A stretch of DNA of 64,000 bases, taken from the NCBI GenBank assembly GCA_044375415.1, contig JBILMS010000008.1, forward strand, positions 1-64,000, in the 5' to 3' direction. The DNA is from JAWXBG01 sp044375415. GTDB lineage: Bacteria > Bacteroidota > Bacteroidia > Flavobacteriales_D > Sanyastnellaceae. How positions within the stretch are numbered: the stretch's first letter is position 1; each line of letters begins with the position of its first letter. The notes beneath the pieces are model-generated. The model had not been told where the DNA came from. It was given only the letters and a program-made list of their open reading frames with translations, and ran no database searches. Of this stretch, positions 25,381 to 33,586 are shown piece after piece. A program made the position numbers and the translations under genes.

Positions 25381-27102
25381 TTACGGAATTACAAACGCCA
25401 TATTCCTATTCGAAAATCCCAAAGCCTTTTTGATTTCTTCAGAACTAGTCGCTTTATCACTTAATCGTCGAAGTTTGATTCCGGCATCGGCTATATTTTT
25501 TGCTAATTGAGCTTTTTGAATATCGCCTTCCGTGGCATAATAAAAATCATTGCCGACAAGTCCCCAAATAACTTGCCTACCATTTGGCACTGCAATTACG
25601 TTTATGGGAGTATTTGATCCGGGCAAATTGCCGAAAGATGAGACCAAATTGAAATCCAGATAAGCGGAACTCACAGAATTTAGAGGAATAGAATTTCCTT
25701 CTTGGTCCATAAATCGAGCATTCACATACACCCCTCCTCTTTCTGTCAAGTACATAGGGCGATCACAATTCCATACCCCGAAACCATCGAGAGTAAATGT
25801 TCTCACCAAAGAACCCCCGTCAACCTTTCCAGCAATATACGAAACGGAATTTACTCGTGCGGCTGAACGCGGTTGCGTGCGGCTTTGAGCCAATAAATCA
25901 CGCTGCTGTAGAACCAATGCGGCCTTTCTTTCCCTTGCAGCATTCCGCTCACGAATTCGATTCGCCTCCTCTTGCTGACGGCTCCATTTAAGTGCCTCTT
26001 TCTTTTGATCCGATTCCGCTTTCAATTCTGCGCGGGCCTCTTGTTGAGCCTCACGTTCAGCTCTGACCTGAGCTTCTTCACGTTCCTTTTCGAGTTTGCG
26101 CTGAGCCAGAATAGCCTCTTTCTCTTTCTGCTTATCCTCTTTGATTCTGCGATCTTGTGCAAGCTCAAATTCCTTTTGTTTCGCCTTAAAGATTTTTAAT
26201 GCCTCATCATAATCTTTGCCCTCCAAGACAGGACGCGTCAGATAAGACACTTCTTTTCCTACGCGCGAAAACGATACCTCGTATGTACCTGCAAATTCTC
26301 CGCGTTCAATCTTCAAATTTTCATAATCCTCATTGGCATCATCGGGATTGTACTTTTTTTCGCTTTCATGCAATTCGAAAAACATTCCGTTATACGCCCT
26401 GAGCTCTGGAAGTGCAGAAGGATCGATTTCAATTTCAAACTTTGGCATGTCCGGATTCGCTCTTCGAGGTTCAATCATCGCTAGAGGTTCTGATATAGTC
26501 GCAGACTGAACTACGTTTTCGCTCAATAGTATTTCATCATCTTTGTTCTGAAATTCATCCAAATTGATAATCTCGTCCTTGCCTTTTTCAATCCACCTCT
26601 TCGAGATCGTATCTAAATAATACACATTGAATTCAGGAGAATCGTTCGTACTTGTCATATGTAATTCCGGCATAGCTGTTTGATTCACACGAAGTAATTC
26701 ATCGCCTCGATATGCTAACATTTCGCACATACCTGCCGATTCAAAAATCGCCTCCTTATCCGAACCCGGCGGTGTGTAGTTCATCGGTATACCCGACAAA
26801 TAAAAATCAACCGCGTCTTTAAACTCGCGGTACTTCACTTCAACCGGACCTTCCACAACATTGCCATTAGAATCTGTGAAAGCATTTTTCGGAAACACGA
26901 TAACTGTACCTGAAGGATAAACCAACGTGTCGCCCAAATTTGCATCCACTTGATAAGACTCAAAAGGCATTTGAAGTTCCTTGATGGGTGGATCCACAAA
27001 AGCTTTGACACCATTTTCCACATTCGAAGTTGTCGTCTCTTCGGAACAACTAAAGATGAGCCCAAGGCCCAAAAGACCAATAAATAATTTGATTTTGTAC
27101 AT
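25381..27102 (-). CDS. Large lipoprotein with charged coiled coil, function unknown
   Basis: The protein has 573 residues, with a lipoprotein signal and acylated C19 (LIFSCSE). An N-terminal domain (about residues 35-120) contains YPSGTVIVFPKNAFTDSNG and EVKYREFKDAVDFYLSGIPM. This sequence recurs in uncharacterised Bacteroidota surface proteins and resembles ZU5/carboxypeptidase-regulatory-type beta domains. Residues about 300-405 are a highly charged Glu/Lys/Arg/Ala helix, predicted coiled coil (EKEREEAQVRAEREAQQEAR). A C-terminal beta-rich domain of about 150 residues starts near VNSVSYIAGKVDGG. No enzyme motif is seen. An outer-membrane or surface scaffold role is a guess. A terminator follows. 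Confidence 0.75.
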   Translation of the reverse strand: MYKIKLFIGLLGLGLIFSCSEETTTSNVENGVKAFVDPPIKELQMPFESYQVDANLGDTLVYPSGTVIVFPKNAFTDSNGNVVEGPVEVKYREFKDAVDFYLSGIPMNYTPPGSDKEAIFESAGMCEMLAYRGDELLRVNQTAMPELHMTSTNDSPEFNVYYLDTISKRWIEKGKDEIINLDEFQNKDDEILLSENVVQSATISEPLAMIEPRRANPDMPKFEIEIDPSALPELRAYNGMFFELHESEKKYNPDDANEDYENLKIERGEFAGTYEVSFSRVGKEVSYLTRPVLEGKDYDEALKIFKAKQKEFELAQDRRIKEDKQKEKEAILAQRKLEKEREEAQVRAEREAQQEARAELKAESDQKKEALKWSRQQEEANRIRERNAARERKAALVLQQRDLLAQSRTQPRSAARVNSVSYIAGKVDGGSLVRTFTLDGFGVWNCDRPMYLTERGGVYVNARFMDQEGNSIPLNSVSSAYLDFNLVSSFGNLPGSNTPINVIAVPNGRQVIWGLVGNDFYYATEGDIQKAQLAKNIADAGIKLRRLSDKATSSEEIKKALGFSNRNMAFVIP

Positions 27103-27154
27103 AACTAAGTGGTTTTATAATTGAAGAAGGTGGATCAATTTTCGAACAGCATCT

Positions 27155-27190
27155 AAAAAACAATTGCTCTTTGCACAAAGAGATTTTTGT
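27155..27190 (-). terminator. Possible intrinsic terminator after the alpha/beta hydrolase gene
   Basis: The near-perfect dyad CTCTTTG-CA-CAAAGAG (about 27167-27182) is flanked by A-rich sequence on one side and TTTTTGTTTTT on the other. On the minus strand it is followed by CAATTGTTTTTT, about 100 bases after the gene ending at 27287. Confidence 0.45.
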
Positions 27191-27286
27191 TTTTAAATAC
27201 TGTTCCCATAAAACCAGTAGACTATCCTGTAGCTCCCCAATAAACTATAAGTGCAGCCAATTATTGTGAACGATCAAAAATTGTAT

Positions 27287-28411
27287 TTAGCGATTGTAAT
27301 TAACCATCGTAGACCGCACCAGTTCTTTAAACAATGGATTTCGACAATAACAATACATGTGATGACATTTTCCGGTTGATTCAAAATTGAAAAGTTCAAT
27401 ACGCCCCGGAAAATGTACTTTCGAAACATGTGCATATAAATCTTCGGCGGATTTTCTCTTGTTGCATCCTAATGTAGTGTTGCCATACTTATAAGCCCCA
27501 GGCCCAAAAACACCAATAGCAAAATCTTTCTTGCGCAAAACAAAGTCCTTCTTGTTATATCCAATTTTTACATGATAATTGTCTTCGTTCCATTCCAATT
27601 CTCGCGTTGCTCGTCGTTTCAAATAATGATCCCACAATACTTCCTCACTCGAAATCGCCGGTGCAATCAAGCAGATATTTACACATCGCTGCGAAGGGGT
27701 TGGAATATCCACATCCAAAGGATCCCACAGACAATGTGTAAGGACCTTTGCACCCAAACTATGGGAGTATAGATTTAACGTATCGGTATCAATAGCTGTA
27801 AGCAAGCGACGCAATTGTTGACCCACAGGAATCGCATTTCGCTGCGCTTCTTCGAACATGGCGAACATCGGACGATTTTTCTTAGGACTCATCGAGAAAC
27901 AGCAATCGTACATACCATCCCAATACACTTCAAGATAAACCGCACTTTTATCACCCGATTTTTTCAACGCATCTTTTAGTCCTCTGTACTCCTCCGGGGA
28001 ACACATATCGTGATTGCGCGATTGATAAGGCTTTCGAAATCCATGGACCATTGCCGTCACTGTTCCTCTACTTTGATTTTTGGAATTAATACGTTGACTT
28101 ATTCTTTTGAAGATTGCAGCATTCAACAAGATAAAACTCTGTTCATCAATTGAAGAAACTTGAATGTCATATTCAATTGAAATTGATCGAAACTGATCGG
28201 GATATGTGGTGTAATAATTTTGTAATACAGAACCCACATTTTTCAATGAATCATTTGAAATGTGATAATCCGGATACGGAAATCCATTCGCATCCAAATA
28301 AACTGCCATGTCATCGAAAGGATGGTCTCCAAAAAGCACATGCCGATCTTGAGCACACATTGCGAAGGAGAAAAGACATACGAAGCCCGAAAATATTGCC
28401 AAACGAATCAT
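27287..28411 (-). CDS. Secreted alpha/beta-hydrolase (DUF900-like)
   Basis: This 374-residue protein has a signal peptide (MIRLAIFSGFVCLFSFAMCA). The hydrolase fold shows the oxyanion-side phrase MVHGFRKPY at about residues 121-129 and the nucleophile elbow LYSHSLGAKV with S218 in an S-x-S-x-G context. The pattern of a short HGF motif plus SHSLG resembles the DUF900/esterase group of exported hydrolases. Several cysteines (MYDCCFS, TGKCHHMYCYCRN) suggest disulfides or a metal site. The substrate is unknown. It lies 25 bases after the DUF4349 lipoprotein gene on the same strand, so the two may share a transcript. Confidence 0.75.
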   Translation of the reverse strand: MIRLAIFSGFVCLFSFAMCAQDRHVLFGDHPFDDMAVYLDANGFPYPDYHISNDSLKNVGSVLQNYYTTYPDQFRSISIEYDIQVSSIDEQSFILLNAAIFKRISQRINSKNQSRGTVTAMVHGFRKPYQSRNHDMCSPEEYRGLKDALKKSGDKSAVYLEVYWDGMYDCCFSMSPKKNRPMFAMFEEAQRNAIPVGQQLRRLLTAIDTDTLNLYSHSLGAKVLTHCLWDPLDVDIPTPSQRCVNICLIAPAISSEEVLWDHYLKRRATRELEWNEDNYHVKIGYNKKDFVLRKKDFAIGVFGPGAYKYGNTTLGCNKRKSAEDLYAHVSKVHFPGRIELFNFESTGKCHHMYCYCRNPLFKELVRSTMVNYNR

Positions 28412-28436
28412 AGATGCAATGTTACATCACAAAGCA

Positions 28437-29333
28437 CTATCCTTGTTTGTTTAATGAAAGGAAACGCGACAGGGGCATCCACTTTTTATAGGCCAAGTAA
28501 ATCAAAAACATTAGCACAAAAACTGCCCAGAAGCGAAATAGAAAAACCACAATTGTTTCCAACATATTCCAACCAAAGGCAAGGGAATCCACTATACGTA
28601 GCCAGAAAGGAGAACTTTTGGCTCGAAGTGCATCCACATTCATTGTCATCCCTGCAACCACATACTCATCCTCTTTCAGCGAAATCTGAACGGTACTGTA
28701 GTTTACCTTGTCCATTAAATCGAGGCCTGACAATACCGCCTGATCTGCATCGTAAGCAAGACTATCTGCTCTTCGACCAGATGAGACCTTATCTTTAGAG
28801 CTATCCACATTTCGATTTATCGTAAACTGATTTGCCAATATCCCCAACGAAACATCTTCCGCCTTCAGCACTTTCTTTTCAACCCTTTCGGCATATCCGG
28901 AAATTTCGTCCAATACAAGTTGCAGACTATCATCGGGCACGCGAACGATCATAGTGGCACGAGCAGATTGGAGAGAATACTCCATCACAGAATCACGGCT
29001 ACAATCAACTCGGCTAAGATGTCTTTTATCTGTTACAACTTCAGAAAGTTCAATAAATCCACCTTTTTCAATGGTCAACTTTCGGATAGACGATTCGGTG
29101 TCCATGACGTCTTTTACCCCACATTCCAAATTAGCGCTACAGATCATTTTTCGGCTGTCGTCCGTTTCGGGTATCCATGTCTCCCCCATATTTCCTGATC
29201 CTGTTTGCGTTTTGTCGACACCATTCTTCTCAACACTATGACTTTCTTGATTGGAATATCCGCAGGAGATCACAAACACAGTGAAGAACACTGCTGATAA
29301 GGCATAGAAATAATTCTGTTTTGTAGGATTCAT
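28437..29333 (-). CDS. DUF4349 lipoprotein with C-terminal membrane helix
   Basis: The protein has 298 residues, with a lipoprotein signal and acylated C24 (VISCGYS). A DUF4349 domain spans about residues 60-250, with ANLECGVKDVMDTESSIRKL, the phrase ATMIVRVPDDSLQLVLDEIS and a late VQISLKEDEY strand. It ends in a strongly hydrophobic helix (about 258-283) and a short basic tail. The typical DUF4349 layout is a lipidated N-terminus, an extracytoplasmic domain and a C-terminal helix. Function is unknown for the family. It is likely co-transcribed with the hydrolase gene downstream. Confidence 0.85.
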   Translation of the reverse strand: MNPTKQNYFYALSAVFFTVFVISCGYSNQESHSVEKNGVDKTQTGSGNMGETWIPETDDSRKMICSANLECGVKDVMDTESSIRKLTIEKGGFIELSEVVTDKRHLSRVDCSRDSVMEYSLQSARATMIVRVPDDSLQLVLDEISGYAERVEKKVLKAEDVSLGILANQFTINRNVDSSKDKVSSGRRADSLAYDADQAVLSGLDLMDKVNYSTVQISLKEDEYVVAGMTMNVDALRAKSSPFWLRIVDSLAFGWNMLETIVVFLFRFWAVFVLMFLIYLAYKKWMPLSRFLSLNKQG

Positions 29334-29476
29334 AGTAATAGATTTTAATACACTTGTTCCGAAGACATCAAGGAACTTTTAAACTCCTTAAGCTCGGGGA
29401 TAAAAATGTAAAAAAGAAACTACGACCCACTCTTTGAATTTCACAAAGACTGCTAAATGAAAAGGTCAATTAAGAA

Positions 29477-30223
29477 TTATTGTGTTTCCTCCGGTTGCTT
29501 GGCCGGTCTCAAGTGTTTTGGAAGTATAAAGGAATAGGTAACGTTGAGTCTAAAAACCGGAATCCAACTCTCCGTTCTATCATTTAATACTATCTCCGTT
29601 TGAACCGGACTAATGTATTTTTCTGAGTCCTCTATTTTCGTCCTCTCCGCCATTCCAAAACTGGTATCAAATCCCCAGCGGCCGCATCGGTCTCCCCCCA
29701 CCCTCCATCCAATAGCCAAGCCAAGATCACGAATGACTGCGTCCCTTTGAATGTCCTCTCCACTTGCAAATTCGTAGCCATCGCAACTCCGCCATTTCAT
29801 CGTTCCTCTGCGATGAAATGTACTTATATACAAACCGCGATAAGCACATTTCTCATTTCGGATATAAAAATAAAATCTATAATCCACATTGAGATTAAAA
29901 CGAGTGTCCTGTTGCATGTAACCGGAACCATATTCCTCACCTGTGGCCTCATTGGTTGAATCATTTTCATGCCAATACTTGGTCCAAATAACATCCGATC
30001 CAATAGAATGCCTCTTAGCAAACTTGTATTCAAGACCCAAAGTACCCGTTGCAACAAAGACATCCTCGATGATCACAAAACCGAAAATTTTGCCTCGTGC
30101 GATTAATCGCATGCCCGGATCCCTCTCCAATCCGCTATCCCAGCACTTCGACTGAGACATACCAAAAATGGACATAGAAGAAAAAATAAAGACAAGTACC
30201 GGTGTACCTATATTGATTTTCAT
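29477..30223 (-). CDS. Outer-membrane beta-barrel protein (DUF3575-like), function unknown
   Basis: This is a 248-residue exported protein with a signal peptide ending near MSQS. Alternating strands are rich in aromatic residues (GLEYKFAKRHSIGSDVIWTK, RFNLNVDYRFYFYI, LGLAIGWRVGG, FRLNVTYSFILPKHLRP), the look of an eight-strand outer-membrane barrel of the DUF3575 kind. Four cysteines are present. The C-terminus extends as a polar tail past the last strand. Ligand and role are unknown. It is divergent from the alpha/beta hydrolase gene at 30281. Confidence 0.65.
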   Translation of the reverse strand: MKINIGTPVLVFIFSSMSIFGMSQSKCWDSGLERDPGMRLIARGKIFGFVIIEDVFVATGTLGLEYKFAKRHSIGSDVIWTKYWHENDSTNEATGEEYGSGYMQQDTRFNLNVDYRFYFYIRNEKCAYRGLYISTFHRRGTMKWRSCDGYEFASGEDIQRDAVIRDLGLAIGWRVGGDRCGRWGFDTSFGMAERTKIEDSEKYISPVQTEIVLNDRTESWIPVFRLNVTYSFILPKHLRPAKQPEETQ

Positions 30224-30262
30224 GAAAAGTAAATGTAATCAGATTTATCAATAGTTAGCCAT

Positions 30263-30270
30263 TACCTTTG
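30263..30270 (+). promoter_or_regulatory. Candidate -7 element before the alpha/beta hydrolase gene
   Basis: TACCTTTG matches the Bacteroidota -7 consensus exactly and ends 10 bases before the ATG at 30281, predicting a very short leader. No clear -33 TTG is present at the usual spacing. Confidence 0.45.
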
Positions 30271-30280
30271 TTGAAGGCCT

Positions 30281-31111
30281 ATGAAAAAACACTTCACCTA
30301 TAACGATTTGACCTTATCTTATTGTGAATATGGATATGGAAGTGATGTGTTTCTCTGTTTTCCCGGATTTGGGAGACCGGCCGAAGATTTCGAATTTTTG
30401 GAAACAATTCTCAAATCAAATCAACGACTAGTATGTATCGACCTTTTTGCCCATGGTGAAAGTACATTTCCCGAAAATCGCATAATCGATATTCCACTTG
30501 AAAAAACTGAATGGGCAAATTTTCTTGTTGCATTCCTAGACTACATGGGTATAGACAAATTTGGTATGATAGGATATAGCATGGGCGGAAGAGTAGTTTT
30601 GGTAACGATGGAATTGATGTATCAACGAATTAATTCAGTTTTGCTTATAGCCCCCGACGGACTCAAAATAAATCCGTTTTACAAATTTGCCAGCGGCACA
30701 CTTTTGGGAAGAAGGATGTATCAGTCGATCATTGACAATCCAACTTCGATTTTCAAGATTGCTAAATGGTTGAATAAATTCGGATTGCTTTCAGATAAAC
30801 TGCATCGTTTTGTTCACGTGCACTTGGACACCCGGGAAAAGCGCCTATTGGTGAGAGATGCATGGATGATTTATCGGAAAATATTTCCAAATAAAAAAGA
30901 GATTTCCCGAATTTATAAAACGGAAAAAATAAAATTTCACATGATTTTTGGAGAATATGATTCAGTGATAGTTCCTCGACTTGGAAGGAAGTTCGCTGCT
31001 CAGTTAGGTGATGACAATGTACTCCATATCCTACCGATGGGTCATCGAATCTTAGGCCAAGAATTACTGCACTATTTAAAAGATAATACTACCATCTTTC
31101 TCAGTAAGTAA
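30281..31111 (+). CDS. Alpha/beta hydrolase
   Basis: This is a 276-residue cytoplasmic alpha/beta-fold hydrolase. The oxyanion-hole region is FPGFGRPAEDF (residues 27-37), the nucleophile elbow GYSMGGRVV has S100, an acid residue probably lies in GEYDSVI (about 225-231), and the catalytic His is in PMGHRIL. The cap region (about 125-200) is basic and helical. There is no signal peptide. Substrate is not predictable; ester or thioester hydrolysis is likely. It stands alone on the plus strand between minus-strand genes. Confidence 0.85.
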   Translation: MKKHFTYNDLTLSYCEYGYGSDVFLCFPGFGRPAEDFEFLETILKSNQRLVCIDLFAHGESTFPENRIIDIPLEKTEWANFLVAFLDYMGIDKFGMIGYSMGGRVVLVTMELMYQRINSVLLIAPDGLKINPFYKFASGTLLGRRMYQSIIDNPTSIFKIAKWLNKFGLLSDKLHRFVHVHLDTREKRLLVRDAWMIYRKIFPNKKEISRIYKTEKIKFHMIFGEYDSVIVPRLGRKFAAQLGDDNVLHILPMGHRILGQELLHYLKDNTTIFLSK

Positions 31112-31121
31112 ATCAAAGTCC

Positions 31122-31574
31122 TCACTCCTTATTCTTCGAATCCATCAAAATCGTAACCGGTCCGTCGTTGACCAACTTCACTTGCATCATAGCGCCAAAA
31201 TCCCCGCACTGACAAGGCTTACCCATTTCCGTTGACAATGTCTCCTTAAATTTTTCATACAAAGGAATAGCCTTTTCAGGACGAGCAGCTTTAATAAACG
31301 ATGGACGATTTCCTTTTTTCGTTGATGCATGCAAGGTGAATTGGCTAACTACTAAAATATCTCCGTTTACTTGTTTGATGTCGAGGTTCATCTTGTCATC
31401 TTCATCGCTGAAAATGCGCATTTGTGCGATTTTAGAACAAAGCCAGGCAACATCCTCCTCTCCATCTAATTCCTCTACTCCCAATAAAACCATCAGCCCT
31501 CTCCCGATAGAACCGACTACTCTTCCTTCGATTTGAACCGAGGCTTCCGATACACGCTGAATAACGACTTTCAC
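31122..31574 (-). CDS. dtd: D-aminoacyl-tRNA deacylase
   Basis: DTD removes D-amino acids (and glycine from mischarged tRNA-Ala) from tRNAs by RNA-based catalysis. The 150-residue protein begins MKVVIQRVSEASV and has the diagnostic SQFTLHA motif at residues 77-83. The Gly-cisPro motif lies in NDGPVTI (138-139), close to the C-terminus, as in bacterial DTD1. The gene converges with the hydrolase gene and ends 10 bases from its stop. Confidence 0.96.
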   Translation of the reverse strand: MKVVIQRVSEASVQIEGRVVGSIGRGLMVLLGVEELDGEEDVAWLCSKIAQMRIFSDEDDKMNLDIKQVNGDILVVSQFTLHASTKKGNRPSFIKAARPEKAIPLYEKFKETLSTEMGKPCQCGDFGAMMQVKLVNDGPVTILMDSKNKE

Positions 31575-31593
31575 AGAATGAATTGGCTTTTTG

Positions 31594-32478
31594 TTAGTTG
31601 AATTTTCTATACCATTGAACTAATGGAAAAGGAATAGGAACAATTTCTGCATCAACCACGACCAAGGCCAGACCAAATTGAAACGCCTTATCCATTCCGG
31701 TATGGATCCTAATACCCGGCATGAAAAATGAAAAAGATTTACTAATATCACGAATTTCCGGTAAAATAACTGAATCAAAAATCGCACTAAACTTATTACC
31801 CATTGAAGTCATTCCCCCGATACTAAAAAGGAATCTACCACTCGCATTTGAATCTCCAAAAAAAGCGCCGTACCCTGTAGACAAAGAAATATTTGAGCGA
31901 CTATCTCCTTGGGTAATCGACACAAAAGGAACCGCCAAGGCTTGATCGGATGCAGCCCAGCTCATTGTACCAAGAATACCCCCTATTCCTAAATGAACCT
32001 TCTTGCCCAAACTAGTGCTATATTTTCCTGTGACTGCAAAAGGTGCCCCAATCCATGTTGACATAAATCCCAGACTAAAATGGTCCGTTAAACCAACTTG
32101 AAAATCCGGACCATACAAGTTAAATATCATATAACTATCACCTCTTTTCATTGGCAGACCGTTAGTCGTAACAAAGTATCGCGTTGAAAACACTTCCTCT
32201 GCTACATATCTGCCCATGCGATCAAGTTCACCGGATTTAACCTCCAAAATGCTTTTTATTTCATGTTTGGGTATAATTACCTGACCCAACTTTTCGGTCT
32301 CCATAAGTATTTCACGTGCGTCCTGGGAGAGAATTTTACCAATGAATTCAGTGCCATCGTTTTTAGTTACAACGTAGATTTTATCCGGTACATATTCGGT
32401 TGAATCCGTTGAATTTTGGGCCGACAAAAAAGGGACTTGTGCCAATAAAAAGGCAAGTAAAATAAAGGTAAGCCTCAT
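31594..32478 (-). CDS. Outer-membrane barrel-like protein with SH3/Sm-like N-terminal segment, unknown
   Basis: This is a 294-residue exported protein with a signal peptide ending at SAQ. Residues about 30-75 (DKIYVVTKNDGTEFIGKILS onward) look like the small beta domain often found before Bacteroidota barrel proteins. The remainder has alternating glycine-rich strands (HLGIGGILGTMSWAA, NISLSTGYGAFFGDS, FLFSIGGMTSMGNK) consistent with an outer-membrane barrel. No enzymatic motif was found. It precedes dtd on the same strand with 19 bases between. Confidence 0.6.
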   Translation of the reverse strand: MRLTFILLAFLLAQVPFLSAQNSTDSTEYVPDKIYVVTKNDGTEFIGKILSQDAREILMETEKLGQVIIPKHEIKSILEVKSGELDRMGRYVAEEVFSTRYFVTTNGLPMKRGDSYMIFNLYGPDFQVGLTDHFSLGFMSTWIGAPFAVTGKYSTSLGKKVHLGIGGILGTMSWAASDQALAVPFVSITQGDSRSNISLSTGYGAFFGDSNASGRFLFSIGGMTSMGNKFSAIFDSVILPEIRDISKSFSFFMPGIRIHTGMDKAFQFGLALVVVDAEIVPIPFPLVQWYRKFN

Positions 32479-32593
32479 TGTAGTTTTGTTAAGAATTCAA
32501 TCAAATGTAAGTAATAGTTACTAAGTAGATTATTTAACTCCAACCTACTATCTCGCATACGGACCAGGCGGACTTTTCAATGAATCTTACCCT

Positions 32594-33583
32594 TTAGGTT
32601 GAAACCCTATGTTTTAAATTGGATTGAACATTTTCAATGGTCCAAATAACCCTTTTTTCATGTTCCATTTTTCGAACCGCACACTCTTTTAATCCACATA
32701 CTCCGCATGAAAAATCCAAGCAGCCATCTGTATGCACAAACATCTCTACACTTTCTCCATATTCGGCCTTCACTAGTTTGTCCAGGGCATCTACCTCATC
32801 ATGCGCCTGATGTACATTGAAATACCACGGTACCGTCAAATGACAGTCTAGATGCAACGTAGCTCCGTACTTAATAATTCTCAAATTGTGAAGATCTACC
32901 CAGGTATCTCGTCGGTTTTTCTCTAGAAAGGCAATCATCTCTACTAGCAATTCTTTATCTGCTTCATCCATAATTCCGGCTACCGAACTTCGAAGAACTT
33001 TGTAACCCGTTACAATGACCAAAATAGCCATTGCCAATGCTACCGTGCTATCAATCCAAATTAGCCCGGTAAAATGAATGACAATCAAACCTAAAACAAT
33101 TGCAACGGTAGTATAGGTATCCGACTGCATGTGTCTTCCGGATGCCACGAGAGCAAGACTGTTGTTTTTTTCACCTTTTTTGACGGCGAGATATCCCATT
33201 CCAAAATTGAAAAATCCGGTGAGTGCTGTTAAAGCAATACCAATATCCAATTTACCGATTGCCTGCGGATGCAAGTAGCTGTCGATGGCCTCATAGGAAA
33301 TCATAAAACCGGCTACCACCATTAATGAACCTTCGATAGCAGCACTTAAAAATTCGACCTTACCATGACCATACGGATGGTTGCTATCACGTGGAATCGA
33401 AGCCAAATAAAGACTGTAAAGTCCAACTAAACCTGCTACTACGTTGATGGTATATTCAAGGGCATCCGTGAGTACAGAAACGGAATGTGTAAAATACCAG
33501 GCTAAAATTTTCCCGACAAATAGAACAACGGTGACCGCTACTAATTTTTTCTGGAATTGATAATTTTCCTGCGCTCTATTCAT
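32594..33583 (-). CDS. Cation diffusion facilitator family transporter with Cys-rich tail
   Basis: CDF transporters exchange divalent cations such as Zn, Fe or Mn for protons. Six hydrophobic helices, the HPYGHGKVEF loop and the fifth-helix HMQSD (HxxxD) metal site are present. In the second helix the usual HxxxD or DxxxD reads ExxxN (LTDALEYTINV), a variant common in one CDF branch. The cytoplasmic C-terminal domain ends with a cysteine cluster (CLDFSCGVCGLKECAVR), a likely metal sensor or binding site. The ATG at 33583 is preferred over the adjacent TTG at 33586; the preceding gene stops at 33587. Confidence 0.92.
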   Translation of the reverse strand: MNRAQENYQFQKKLVAVTVVLFVGKILAWYFTHSVSVLTDALEYTINVVAGLVGLYSLYLASIPRDSNHPYGHGKVEFLSAAIEGSLMVVAGFMISYEAIDSYLHPQAIGKLDIGIALTALTGFFNFGMGYLAVKKGEKNNSLALVASGRHMQSDTYTTVAIVLGLIVIHFTGLIWIDSTVALAMAILVIVTGYKVLRSSVAGIMDEADKELLVEMIAFLEKNRRDTWVDLHNLRIIKYGATLHLDCHLTVPWYFNVHQAHDEVDALDKLVKAEYGESVEMFVHTDGCLDFSCGVCGLKECAVRKMEHEKRVIWTIENVQSNLKHRVST

Positions 33584-33586
33584 CAA

